64,000 nt of DNA from an uncultured Clostridia bacterium (GTDB lineage: Bacteria; Bacillota; Clostridia; Oscillospirales; Acutalibacteraceae), in assembly GCA_930990065.1 (NCBI GenBank), contig CAKNOA010000005.1, forward strand, positions 1 through 64,000. The letters are read 5' to 3'. This document shows, in pieces, positions 35,225 to 42,867 of the stretch. The notes under the pieces were generated by a model that was not told where the DNA came from, ran no database searches, and saw only the letters and a program-made list of their open reading frames with translations. Every line of letters starts with the position of its first letter. Positions within the stretch are counted from its first letter, which is position 1. A program made the translations under genes and the position numbers.

Positions 35225-35884
35225 ATGAACCCCCATTCGATCTACCCCCGTCCGAACGACCCCCACACTGTGTACCTGAAAAACGTGGTCACCGACCCCT
35301 CCATTCAGGTGGGGGATTACACCATGTATCACGATTTTAGGAACGACCCGCGGCAATTTGAAACAAACAATGTGCTGTACCATTATCCCATCAACCATGA
35401 TAAACTCACGATCGGGAAATTTACCTCCATCGCCTGCGGGGTCCGGTTTTTATTGACCAGTGCCCATCACACGCAAAAGTCCCTGTCCACCTATCCGTTC
35501 CCCATTTTTTTCGAAGAATGGGGCCTGCCGGTGCAGGCGGTTCCCAGCGCCTGGGACCACAAAGGCGATATCCATATTGGACACGACGTATGGATTGGGT
35601 ACGAAGCAGTCATCATGGCCGGGGTAACCATCGGCCACGGGGCTATTATCGGCGCCCGCGCCGTGGTAACGAAAGATGTACCGCCCTATACCATCGTCGG
35701 TGGCGTGCCCGCCCATACAATCCGACGGCGTTTTTCCGACGAAGTCATCGCCGCTCTGCTGCAAATCAGGTGGTGGGACTGGCCTGATGAAAAAATCCGG
35801 CGCTATCTCCCCGCCATCCAATCGGGCGATCTCCATCGGTTGCTGTCTGCCTTGCCGCCGGCCCCTTCCGGCCGCGCCCCGTAA
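35225..35884 (+). CDS. CatB/Vat-like xenobiotic O-acetyltransferase
   Basis: 219-residue left-handed beta-helix acetyltransferase of the XAT class (streptogramin A and type B chloramphenicol acetyltransferases). [30 protein letters not shown], the catalytic His region [10 protein letters not shown], hexapeptide repeats ([20 protein letters not shown]) and [15 protein letters not shown] follow the family order. The ATG follows GAAAGGAG. Whether it confers resistance cannot be told; many chromosomal members act on other acceptors. Confidence 0.82.
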   Translation: MNPHSIYPRPNDPHTVYLKNVVTDPSIQVGDYTMYHDFRNDPRQFETNNVLYHYPINHDKLTIGKFTSIACGVRFLLTSAHHTQKSLSTYPFPIFFEEWGLPVQAVPSAWDHKGDIHIGHDVWIGYEAVIMAGVTIGHGAIIGARAVVTKDVPPYTIVGGVPAHTIRRRFSDEVIAALLQIRWWDWPDEKIRRYLPAIQSGDLHRLLSALPPAPSGRAP

Positions 35885-35932
35885 AAAAACGAACGCCCCT
35901 TTTTCGTAATCCCTACGAAAAAGGGGCGTCTG
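35885..35932 (-). terminator. Terminator of the 2-oxoacid oxidoreductase operon
   Basis: A 16-bp stem (ACGCCCCTTTTTCGTA/TACGAAAAAGGGGCGT, 35893-35929); on the minus strand it is followed by CGT7. It may also stop the convergent acetyltransferase transcript. Confidence 0.8.
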
Positions 35933-36021
35933 CGTTATGTTTCCGTTCCCGGATGAAGAAAGTTGCCCCTTTCTTCACCGGGGAAACAGAAAACCTTTTT
36001 CAAACCAGGCAAAGGGGCCGC

Positions 36022-36561
36022 TCACACCAGGGAATAGCCCAGCTGCAAAGCCGTGCGGTTGCCTTCCGCCAAGTGGGCCTTGCGGGCGGGGATGCACTTT
36101 TTCAGTCCTTCTTCCAAATGTTCTTTGGTGCAGAACTGACGCACATGGTAAAGGGCGCCCAGCAAAATCATGTTGGCCAGCCCCGACAGCCCTTTTTTGT
36201 CCGCCAGTTCCGACGCCGGGATGCTGTACACTTCCACATCCTTGCGGGTGACGGGGGCGTCCACCATGGTGCTGTCCACAATAATCACACCGCCGGGCAC
36301 CACACTGTCTTCAAACTTTTCCAGCGACGGGCGGTTCATCACCACCAGCGCATCCGGGTGCACAATCAGCGGCGACCCAATGGCTTTTTCCGACAGGCAC
36401 ACGCTGCAATTGGCTGTGCCGCCGCGCATTTCCGGGCCATAGGAGGGCAGCCAGCTCAGTTCGCGCCCTTCCATCATACCGGCATACGCCATCACTTTGC
36501 CGGCAAACAGGATGCCCTGTCCGCCAAACCCTGCAAATACCGTCTGCAGCTCCTTAATCAT
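36022..36561 (-). CDS. 2-oxoacid:ferredoxin oxidoreductase, gamma subunit
   Basis: 179-residue gamma subunit of the four-subunit complex that oxidises 2-oxoacids with CoA and ferredoxin. TVFAGFGGQGILFAGKVMAY, then SYGPEMRGGTANCSVCLSEK, is diagnostic. Last gene of the operon; its start overlaps the beta-subunit stop (ATGA). Cytoplasmic. Confidence 0.93.
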   Translation of the reverse strand: MIKELQTVFAGFGGQGILFAGKVMAYAGMMEGRELSWLPSYGPEMRGGTANCSVCLSEKAIGSPLIVHPDALVVMNRPSLEKFEDSVVPGGVIIVDSTMVDAPVTRKDVEVYSIPASELADKKGLSGLANMILLGALYHVRQFCTKEHLEEGLKKCIPARKAHLAEGNRTALQLGYSLV

Positions 36562-37310
36562 GCCTGCTCCTCCTTTGTCACGTCTTTGTAAACGCCCAAG
36601 GGATAATACGGGATCATCTTATCCCGCAGCCCCTGCAGCGCCTCCTGCGGCGTCATGCCCCAGTTGGTGGGGCAGGTGGACAGCACTTCGACAATGGAGT
36701 ACCCACGGCCGGCCAGCTGGTTTTCGAACGCTTTGCGGATGGCGGCTTTAGCCTGGCGGATATGGGCGATGTTGTCCACCGTCACCCGCTGGGCCAGCGC
36801 TACGCCGTCGAGGGTCGACAGCATTTCGCACACCCGCACCGGGTACCCGGCGGTTTTCACATCGCGGCCATAGGGGGTGGTCTGGGTCACCTGTCCGGGC
36901 AGGGAGGTGGGGGCCATCTGCCCGCCGGTCATGCCGTAAATCGCGTTGTTGATAAAGATCACGGTGATATTTTCCCCGCGGGTCGCCGCGTGCACCGTTT
37001 CGGCGGTGCCGATGGCGGCCAAATCGCCGTCGCCCTGGTACGTGAACACCACGCTGCCGGGCAGCGCCCGGCGGATACCCGTGGCCACCGCCGGAGCGCG
37101 GCCATGGGGCGCCTGGACCATATCACAACCAAAATAATCGTAGTTCATCACCGAACAGCCTACCGACGCCACGCCGATGGTGCGCCCTTCCACGCCCAGT
37201 TCGTCCAGCACTTCGGCGACCAGCCGGTGCACAATCCCGTGGGTGCAGCCGGGGCAGTAATGCATGGGCACCGGCAACAGCGCATGCGGTCTTTGAAATA
37301 ACGTCTTCAT
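36558..37310 (-). CDS. 2-oxoacid:ferredoxin oxidoreductase, beta (TPP) subunit
   Basis: 250-residue thiamine-diphosphate-binding subunit. YCPGCTHGIVHRL, GVASVGCSVM, the TPP/Mg motif region YQGDGDLAAIGTAET and FINNAIYGMTGGQMAP are present and intact. I start at MKTLFQRPHALLP, which begins at the last base of the alpha gene; longer readings run into it. Substrate preference (2-oxoglutarate or branched-chain 2-oxoacids) cannot be fixed by eye. Confidence 0.93.
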   Translation of the reverse strand: MKTLFQRPHALLPVPMHYCPGCTHGIVHRLVAEVLDELGVEGRTIGVASVGCSVMNYDYFGCDMVQAPHGRAPAVATGIRRALPGSVVFTYQGDGDLAAIGTAETVHAATRGENITVIFINNAIYGMTGGQMAPTSLPGQVTQTTPYGRDVKTAGYPVRVCEMLSTLDGVALAQRVTVDNIAHIRQAKAAIRKAFENQLAGRGYSIVEVLSTCPTNWGMTPQEALQGLRDKMIPYYPLGVYKDVTKEEQA

Positions 37311-38371
37311 TATGCCTTGCCTCCCATCATTGCGTGGATCTTTGCGAGCACTTCGTCGGGGGTGGGGATCATGCCGCCGGTCCGGCTGCACAGTTCCACC
37401 GGGCGCTGGCACTCGATGGCCAGTTTTACGTCGTCGATCATCTGGCCCATGCTCATTTCCACCGCCAAATAGCCCTTTGCCGTCGAGAGCGTGTCTTTCA
37501 GCGCCTTTTCCGGGAACGGCCACAGGGTGATGGGACGCACCAAACCCACTTTCAGCCCTTCCTGCCGCGCCTGCATCACCGCGCTGCGGGCCACACGGGC
37601 CGAAGCGCCGTAGGCCACCAAGACCAGTTCGGCATCAGAAGTTTCAAAACATTCGGCGCGCTGTTCTTTCTCTTTGGCAATTTCATACCGCTTATACCGC
37701 TCCACCACCAGGTTTTCCAGGGTCTGGGGGGTCAGGTACAGCGAGTTAATCACATTGTGGGGGCGCTTGCCGCCGTGGCCACTCGCGGCCCAGGGTTTTT
37801 GGAGCGGCGGGTATTTGTCGGTTTCGTCAAACGACACCGGTTCCATCATCTGGCCCAGCATGCCGTCAGCCAGCAGCATGGCCGGCATGCGGTACGTTTC
37901 CGCCAAATGGAACGCCAGCGACACCAAATCCACCATTTCCTGCACCGTGCTGGGGGCCAGCACCAGGATGTGGTAGTCGCCGTGGCCGCCGCCGCGGGTG
38001 GCCTGCCAGTAGTCCGCCTGGGACGGCTGGATACCGCCAAGGCCCGGGCCGCCGCGCTGTACGTTGATAATCAGGGCCGGCAGGTCACTGCCCGCCATGT
38101 ACGAAATGCCTTCGCCCTTCAGGCTCACCCCGGGGGACGACGAAGAGGTCATGGCCCGCACGCCGGCTGCCGCCGCGCCCAATACCATGTTCACCGCCGC
38201 AATCTCCGATTCGGCCTGCAAGTACGTGCCGCCCACTTTGGGCATCATTTTGGACATGTACGCAGCCAGTTCCGTTTGGGGCGTAATGGGATAACCGAAA
38301 AAGTGGCGGCAGCCGGCGCGGATCGCGGCTTCGCCCAAGGCTTCGTTGCCTTTCATCAGGATTTTTTCCAT
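37310..38371 (-). CDS. vorB: 2-oxoacid:ferredoxin oxidoreductase, alpha subunit (VorB type)
   Basis: 353-residue alpha subunit with the pyrimidine-binding and transketolase-C-like domains: MKGNEALGEAAIRAGCRHFF, GYPITPQTELAAYMS, TSSSSPGVSLKGEGISYMAG, VNVQRGGPGLGG-type core and a C-terminal VEMSMGQMIDDVKLAIE. Its start overlaps the ferredoxin stop by one base (TGATG). The delta-alpha-beta-gamma order and separate ferredoxin gene match the Vor/Kor type of anaerobes. Confidence 0.92.
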   Translation of the reverse strand: MEKILMKGNEALGEAAIRAGCRHFFGYPITPQTELAAYMSKMMPKVGGTYLQAESEIAAVNMVLGAAAAGVRAMTSSSSPGVSLKGEGISYMAGSDLPALIINVQRGGPGLGGIQPSQADYWQATRGGGHGDYHILVLAPSTVQEMVDLVSLAFHLAETYRMPAMLLADGMLGQMMEPVSFDETDKYPPLQKPWAASGHGGKRPHNVINSLYLTPQTLENLVVERYKRYEIAKEKEQRAECFETSDAELVLVAYGASARVARSAVMQARQEGLKVGLVRPITLWPFPEKALKDTLSTAKGYLAVEMSMGQMIDDVKLAIECQRPVELCSRTGGMIPTPDEVLAKIHAMMGGKA

Positions 38372-38595
38372 CACGCTTCCCCCTCCTCGTCTTTGACCAC
38401 GGTGATAGCCGTATCCGGGCACATCATGGCACAGCTGCAGCAACCGATGCACTGGCTTTCGTCCTTACACCGGGCGGGGTGGTACCCCTTTTTGTTCATG
38501 CGGTCCGCCGTCAGTTCCATAATCTTCTTCGGGCAGGCATCGCGGCAAAGGCCGCAGCCTTTGCAGAAATCTTCGTTTACAAGGATATGCACCAT
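38371..38595 (-). CDS. 2-oxoacid:ferredoxin oxidoreductase, delta (2[4Fe-4S]) subunit
   Basis: 74-residue ferredoxin-like subunit with two 4Fe-4S motifs: CKGCGLCRDACPKK and CIGCCSCAMMCPD. The start is the ATG of MVHILVNED, preceded by AGGAGG about ten bases upstream. First structural subunit of the complex, behind the ParA-like ATPase gene. Confidence 0.93.
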   Translation of the reverse strand: MVHILVNEDFCKGCGLCRDACPKKIMELTADRMNKKGYHPARCKDESQCIGCCSCAMMCPDTAITVVKDEEGEA

Positions 38596-38661
38596 GTTTG
38601 CACATACCTCCTTACACAAAATAAGGCCCTTTTCCGAAAATAGGCCCGTTATGATCGTTTC

Positions 38662-39333
38662 TTACACGGTCTGCCAGGGCGGCAGCACCAGCCGTTTGAC
38701 TGGTTTTACCGACGGGATATCCCCTAAAACTGCGGGGGCAATCCAGTCGGGCGCCGTGGTAAACACAAGTGGCACCCCCAACAGCGCGGCCGTTTCCTTC
38801 GCAAACGGCATCGAATCGAGCACCATTTGGGCGGTGGTTTCGTTTTGCAAATGGGTGTTATTCACAACGCCGGTGATCGATAACCGGCAGGCTTTTTCAA
38901 TTTCACGGCCGATGGCCGCCGCTTCCGCAGCGGTTTGGGTTAGCACCCTTCGGGCGTTGACCACATACAGCATGGTGTACGGCTTCTTAAAAAGCAGCGG
39001 GGCCATGCACCCCAGTACGCTGGCGCCGGCATCGTCGCCGCCCGCGTCCAGAATCACGTCGTCACACTCCGCCTCGGGCAGCTGCAACAGCTGGGGCCCG
39101 ACCGCCGGCAAATCCAGCGTGGTACCGGCATAGGTGGGGCAAAACAGCTCCACCCCTTTTTCCCGCAGCGCGGGGCCGTAATCCGAGGAACGAAAATACG
39201 GGTTGACTAAATCCAAATCGGCCAGCTTCACCCGGCGGCCCTGTCCGGCTGCTTCCAGCGCCAGATTCAGCGCCAAATTCGTTTTGCCGCAGCCGTAATG
39301 GCCGCAGATAATTGTGATCTTCGCGTTCCCCAC
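38662..39333 (-). CDS. ParA/MinD-like P-loop ATPase
   Basis: 223-residue ATPase. The Walker A motif is the variant GHYGCGKTN (11-19), followed by the deviant-type LADLDLVNPYFRSSDYG and a Walker B-like DVILDAGGDDAG. These features place it among ParA-like proteins found next to Vor/Kor operons rather than partition proteins. GTG start after AAAGGAGAAT. It has a near-perfect promoter and very probably heads the operon. Its role, perhaps complex assembly or electron-transfer control, is unknown. Confidence 0.85.
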   Translation of the reverse strand: MGNAKITIICGHYGCGKTNLALNLALEAAGQGRRVKLADLDLVNPYFRSSDYGPALREKGVELFCPTYAGTTLDLPAVGPQLLQLPEAECDDVILDAGGDDAGASVLGCMAPLLFKKPYTMLYVVNARRVLTQTAAEAAAIGREIEKACRLSITGVVNNTHLQNETTAQMVLDSMPFAKETAALLGVPLVFTTAPDWIAPAVLGDIPSVKPVKRLVLPPWQTV

Positions 39334-39382
39334 GGTTATTCTCCTTTAAACAAGCACATCTTGTTTTCAAAACTACATGTCC

Positions 39383-39410
39383 ATTATAGCACGGCCACCG
39401 GCCAAGTCAA
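39383..39410 (-). promoter_or_regulatory. Sigma-A promoter of the ParA-like/2-oxoacid oxidoreductase operon
   Basis: Minus strand: TTGACT (39410-39405), 16 bases, TATAAT (39388-39383); leader about 45 bases. Confidence 0.87.
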
Positions 39411-39419
39411 CCGTTATTT

Positions 39420-39644
39420 CTAAACGTTCTGTGAACTTTTTTTAGCGGCGTTTTCGTCCTCCCGGGGCACAAAATCCGCACAGGCCGGGTTTTTCGGGTC
39501 AATGCGGGTCTTTTCCCCCACCCGGTAATTCCGGCTGAAAAACGGCCCTTTCCGGCGGCAAAACCAGATGGAATCCCGCCGGTAATCGGTGCAGCGGTCA
39601 TCGCAAAAGGCAAATTGGCATGTTTGGCACCTGTTTTCGCTCAT
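39420..39644 (-). CDS. Small Cys-rich protein
   Basis: 74-residue hypothetical protein with eight Cys, including CQTCQFAFCDDRC and a later FCRRKG and ACADF, arranged like a metal-binding or Fe-S knuckle. A strong ribosome site (GGGGAGG, eight bases before the ATG) argues that it is real. No family is recognised. It ends only ten bases before the -35 box of the ParA operon. Confidence 0.6.
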   Translation of the reverse strand: MSENRCQTCQFAFCDDRCTDYRRDSIWFCRRKGPFFSRNYRVGEKTRIDPKNPACADFVPREDENAAKKSSQNV

Positions 39645-39697
39645 CACGGGTTCCTCCCCTTGCGGGCAGTGGCTTTTCGGGCGTATAATAACAGCAT

Positions 39698-39907
39698 TCA
39701 GGCCCCGCTTTTGCGGGCGGGCTTTACATTCACATCGGGGCGAATACGGCCGTCGATCGGGCCGTGGGCTTCTTCAAACGCGCGAATACTTTCGCGCACC
39801 AGCACCAAAATCTGGCTGTTGACCGAACGCCCTTCGTAATCGGCCACAAACCCCAGCTTTTGCAGCATTTCTTCTTCAATGCGGATGGATACGCTTTTCA
39901 CAGCCAT
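39698..39907 (-). CDS. Ribbon-helix-helix DNA-binding protein (Arc-like)
   Basis: 69-residue protein: AVKSVSIRIEEEMLQKLGFV then EGRSVNSQILVLVRESIRAF is an Arc/MetJ-type ribbon-helix-helix fold with the beta strand first (SVSIRI). A basic tail follows. The start is the ATG nine bases after GGAG. It is divergent from the SLOG gene, and a 19-bp perfect palindrome lies between them, the kind of site such dimers bind. No toxin gene is adjacent. Confidence 0.82.
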   Translation of the reverse strand: MAVKSVSIRIEEEMLQKLGFVADYEGRSVNSQILVLVRESIRAFEEAHGPIDGRIRPDVNVKPARKSGA

Positions 39908-39967
39908 ACGGTTCATCTCCTCTTCTGCCTTCTATTGTAGGGCGGGTTCGGAAAAATTGGCGCAAGA

Positions 39968-39986
39968 TAGCTATACAGTATAGCTA
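39968..39986. promoter_or_regulatory. 19-bp palindromic operator candidate
   Basis: TAGCTATAC-A-GTATAGCTA, perfect 9-bp arms around one base, midway between the divergent RHH and SLOG genes and 29 bases before the SLOG start codon. It probably serves as an operator for the RHH protein (inference). Confidence 0.65.
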
Positions 39987-40014
39987 AAAAATCAAAAAAC
40001 GGAGGTTTTCCCCC

Positions 40015-40365
40015 ATGCGTGTTGCCATTGTCGGTTCCCGGAGCCTGACTGTCCAAAACCTGGAAGCGTATTTGCCCCAAGGCGTCACCGAAATTATCTC
40101 CGGCGGGGCGCGGGGGGTGGATACCTGCGCCAGGCAGTACGCGCTGCGCCACCACTTAAAGCTCACCGAATTTTTGCCCGATTACGCCCGGTATGGCCGG
40201 GCAGCGCCCTTAAAGCGCAATATCACGATTATCGAAAATGCCGATTTGGTGCTGGCGTTTTGGGACGGGCAATCCCGCGGCACCCAGTTTGTCGTGCGTG
40301 AGTGCCGGCAGCGGGGTATTCCCCTACAGCTGTTTCTGGTCACCGAAAGACCCGCCCAGCCATAA
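40015..40365 (+). CDS. SLOG-domain (DUF2493/YspA-like) protein
   Basis: 116-residue Rossmann-like protein of the SLOG/DprA/LOG superfamily. MRVAIVGSRSLT is the nucleotide-binding loop. IISGGARGVDTCARQYA is the hallmark GGA-GVD motif, and ADLVLAFWDGQSRGTQF the third motif. SLOG proteins bind nucleotide-derived ligands; several act in phage defence or DNA uptake. A GGAGG site lies 9 bases before the ATG. Its only partner in sight is the divergent RHH regulator. Confidence 0.85.
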   Translation: MRVAIVGSRSLTVQNLEAYLPQGVTEIISGGARGVDTCARQYALRHHLKLTEFLPDYARYGRAAPLKRNITIIENADLVLAFWDGQSRGTQFVVRECRQRGIPLQLFLVTERPAQP

Positions 40366-40387
40366 CGTACGTTTTATACAGATATAA

Positions 40388-40434
40388 AGAAAACACGGCG
40401 GCCCCCGCCAAAAAGGGGCTGCCGTGTTTTTCCT
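40388..40434. terminator. Bidirectional terminator
   Basis: AAAACACGGC-GCCCC pairs with GGGGC-GCCGTGTTTT; it lies between the convergent SLOG gene and spo0A. Confidence 0.85.
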
Positions 40435-40437
40435 CTT

Positions 40438-41193
40438 TTATCCTGCGTTTTTCTTTTCCAGCTGCAATTTATCGCTGATCATGGCAATAAATTCGCTGTT
40501 GGTGGGTTTTCCCCGGGTATTGTGGATGGTATACCCAAAATAGGAATTGAGCACTTCCACGTCGCCCCGGTCCCAGGCCACTTCAATGGCGTGACGGATC
40601 GCCCGTTCCACCCGGGAGCTGGTGGTTTCGTACTTGCGCGCTACGCTGGGGTAGAGCTGCTTCGTGACGGCATTGATAATATTCGGGTCTTCCACCGCCA
40701 TAATAATGCTGTCGCGCAGGTAATGGTACCCCTTGATATGGGCGGGCACGCCGATCTGATGCAGGATCTCGGTGATGCGGATTTCCAGCGACGGGCGCAA
40801 ATACGCTTTGCCGCTGTCCGCCAGCAGCAAATGGGACAGCCGGGCGGCCAGATCCTGGCCTTTAAACGGCAAAAGCGCCACGTACGAAGCGCCGCAGGAA
40901 AGAATCTCCCGCTCCAGGGCCGGCGTTACGTAGGAGGTAACCACGATGCTAACCGGCAGTTTGTAATTTTCCTGCCGCTGCAGCGCGCCCAGTACGCCCA
41001 CGGCGTCCAGCCGCGGCATGAACATTTCGGTGACCAGCGCATCGGGGCGCATTTGCTCCAGCGTTTCCAGCAAGGCCAGCCCGTCACGCGGGCCCTGCTG
41101 CACGTCGTGCCCCCAGGAACGAAGGATATCACCCAGCTCTTTTCCCCATTCCCCGGCGTCACCGGAGAGGAGGATATGTTTCACCTTATCCAT
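40438..41193 (-). CDS. spo0A: Sporulation regulator Spo0A with a degenerate receiver domain
   Basis: 251-residue master regulator of entry into sporulation. The C-terminal DNA-binding domain is typical ([58 protein letters not shown]). The receiver aligns without gaps to Bacillus Spo0A at the sites checked, but Asp10-Asp11 are Ser10-Gly11, the phospho-acceptor Asp56 is Glu56 ([12 protein letters not shown]) and the conserved Lys108 is Leu108 (LLPF). It should not be phosphorylated in the normal way. The start ATG lies eight bases after GGAGG. It follows spoIVB, the standard order. Confidence 0.95.
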   Translation of the reverse strand: MDKVKHILLSGDAGEWGKELGDILRSWGHDVQQGPRDGLALLETLEQMRPDALVTEMFMPRLDAVGVLGALQRQENYKLPVSIVVTSYVTPALEREILSCGASYVALLPFKGQDLAARLSHLLLADSGKAYLRPSLEIRITEILHQIGVPAHIKGYHYLRDSIIMAVEDPNIINAVTKQLYPSVARKYETTSSRVERAIRHAIEVAWDRGDVEVLNSYFGYTIHNTRGKPTNSEFIAMISDKLQLEKKNAG

Positions 41194-41230
41194 TTTCATT
41201 TTCCTCCCAAGAATTGGATTTCTGGCCATA

Positions 41231-41259
41231 ATATTACCATATTTTGGTAAAAATAGCAA
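41231..41259 (-). promoter_or_regulatory. Sigma-A promoter of spo0A
   Basis: Minus strand: TTGCTA (41259-41254), 17 bases, TAATAT (41236-41231). The spacer/-10 region is an imperfect palindrome (TACCAAAATATGGTA). I see no clear Spo0A box or sigma-H pattern here. Confidence 0.75.
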
Positions 41260-41441
41260 GAGCGGAAACCTCATTTTTTCCGAATTCCAAGCCATTTTAG
41301 CCCCTTTTCCCCCTTTCCCGTTTTCTCGACAGCAAGCGTGTTTTCCCGCCTGCCCGCTTCGCTTTTTTTCGCGCCGCCAATCGTTTCTATCCCCGCTTTT
41401 TCGCAAAAAGCCGGAGCAGATGGTCTCCGCCCCGGCCTGTT

Positions 41442-42665
41442 TCATCCCGCTTTTTTCAGTTGTTCGCACTCTTCCCACATGGTTTCGGCAAAAATCCCAT
41501 ACCCTTCCTGGGGGGAGTTTACCAGCACATGGGTCACGGCCCCGGCCAAATACCCGTCCTGCAAAATAGGGCTTCCGGAAAAGCCCTGCACAATACCGCC
41601 GGTTTGTTCCAGCAGTTCGGGGTCCGTCACCCGCAGCCGCAAATTCCGGGTGCGCTGGCTTTCGTCGTAATTGACGCTGATAATCTCAATGTCGTATTCT
41701 TTCGGGGTGCTCCCCTCGGTGGTCACCAAGATGGTGGCCGGCCCTTCATGCACCTGCTGGCGCATGGCGATGGGCCTGGTTTCCCCGTCCCCCAGGGAGC
41801 CGGTCAAGCGGCCATACATGCCGGTTTGAGTATTTTTCAGCAGTTCCCCGCAGGCCGTATCGTCGGAAAAATACCCCCGCAGTTCCCCGGCGGCGCCCAC
41901 CGCCCCGGGGATCACCCCGTTAATGGTCACCCGCAGCACGTCCCCTTTCGACAGCGGCAATAGTTCCCCGGTTTCGCTGCTGCACACCCCGTGCCCCAGC
42001 CCGGCAAACAGGCCGCTTTCCTCATCCACAAACGTGACGGTACCAATGCCCGCGGTGCTGTCCCGCACCCACAGGCCACACCGCCATTTGCCGTCGCTGT
42101 CACTGCATACAGCCGAAAGGGTGGTCTCTTTGGTTTGGCCGCCCCGGTCATAGGTGAGGGTCACGGGGGCTCCGGCAGACTCCTGTATGCGCGCAATAAA
42201 ATCGTCGCTACCCGTGAGGGTTTCGCCGTTGACTTTTTCGATCACGTCCCCCGCCTGCAGCCCGGCTTTCTCGCCGGGGCGGCACACGGCGCCGCCGCTC
42301 ATTACCTCCGAAATCTCCACCACGGTCACCCCGCTGGTGAGCATGCGCATGCCAAACGGTTCGCCCCCGGTCTCCACCATGGGCTGTTCTTCCTTTTCCG
42401 CCGTGACCGTTTTTACCGGCACGATCCCTAAAAAGGAATACTCCACCTGGGTGGTGGCGCCCTTTTCGCCAAACACGCTCTTCTCTTCCTGCCCGGTATA
42501 CCTCGCCTCGATGCCGGTAAACGGCACCTCGATGCCGCTATCCTCCGTCACGCTCAGCCTTTCGGGCGTATGCTGCCACACGTATGCGCTGCCCAAAGCA
42601 CATACGCCGGCAAAAAAGGCGGCGGAAAGGGCCGCCGCTCTTGCCAAAAATTTGCTTTTTTTCAA
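41442..42665 (-). CDS. spoIVB: SpoIVB serine peptidase
   Basis: 407-residue signalling protease secreted from the forespore, which triggers pro-sigma-K processing. One N-terminal membrane/signal segment ([20 protein letters not shown]), a PDZ domain ([20 protein letters not shown]) and the S55 peptidase domain with His in GLFAGLGHG and Ser in [12 protein letters not shown] are seen. I start at a TTG (LKKSKFLAR) seven bases after GGAGG; no ATG is better. It lies upstream of spo0A with a 248-base gap. Confidence 0.93.
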   Translation of the reverse strand: MKKSKFLARAAALSAAFFAGVCALGSAYVWQHTPERLSVTEDSGIEVPFTGIEARYTGQEEKSVFGEKGATTQVEYSFLGIVPVKTVTAEKEEQPMVETGGEPFGMRMLTSGVTVVEISEVMSGGAVCRPGEKAGLQAGDVIEKVNGETLTGSDDFIARIQESAGAPVTLTYDRGGQTKETTLSAVCSDSDGKWRCGLWVRDSTAGIGTVTFVDEESGLFAGLGHGVCSSETGELLPLSKGDVLRVTINGVIPGAVGAAGELRGYFSDDTACGELLKNTQTGMYGRLTGSLGDGETRPIAMRQQVHEGPATILVTTEGSTPKEYDIEIISVNYDESQRTRNLRLRVTDPELLEQTGGIVQGFSGSPILQDGYLAGAVTHVLVNSPQEGYGIFAETMWEECEQLKKAG

Positions 42666-42806
42666 TTTGTCGCCTCCTTTTGCGGACGATGCTACTGTTC
42701 CCCAAAAAGGCGGCGATTCTTCCGGTTTTTCTTTCCTGTGGCCCGCCAAAAACGTTCCGTATTGTAGTTTTATTTATATAATATACAATTTGTAAAATTT
42801 ATCCGT

Positions 42807-42846
42807 ACAAAAAAGGCCCTCTTTTTGGGGCCTTTCCTTTTTTTGA
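42807..42846 (-). terminator. Terminator after the UroD-family gene
   Basis: AAAGGCCCC pairs with GGGCCTTTT around a 6-base A-rich loop; T6 follows on the minus strand. Confidence 0.75.
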
Positions 42847-42867
42847 TAAAATGCAAGCCGTTTTCCT

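Noticed and set aside
35225-35884. Firm call as a streptogramin or chloramphenicol resistance gene
   Set aside because: The fold and order of motifs fit the XAT class, but divergence from known resistance enzymes cannot be judged by eye and chromosomal relatives have other substrates.
38662-39333. Chromosome or plasmid partition ParA
   Set aside because: No parB or parS-like site is near, the P-loop is the GHYGCGKTN variant, and it shares an operon with a metabolic enzyme.
39698-39907. Antitoxin of a toxin-antitoxin pair
   Set aside because: The RHH fold fits, but the neighbouring genes (SLOG protein, Cys-rich protein) are not known toxins and are not in the usual overlapping layout.
42666-42800. 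Sigma-A promoter for spoIVB in the AT-rich stretch (TTGTAT, 16 bases, TACAAT)
   Set aside because: spoIVB is expected to use forespore sigma factors, and AT-rich DNA gives such matches by chance; not strong enough to list.
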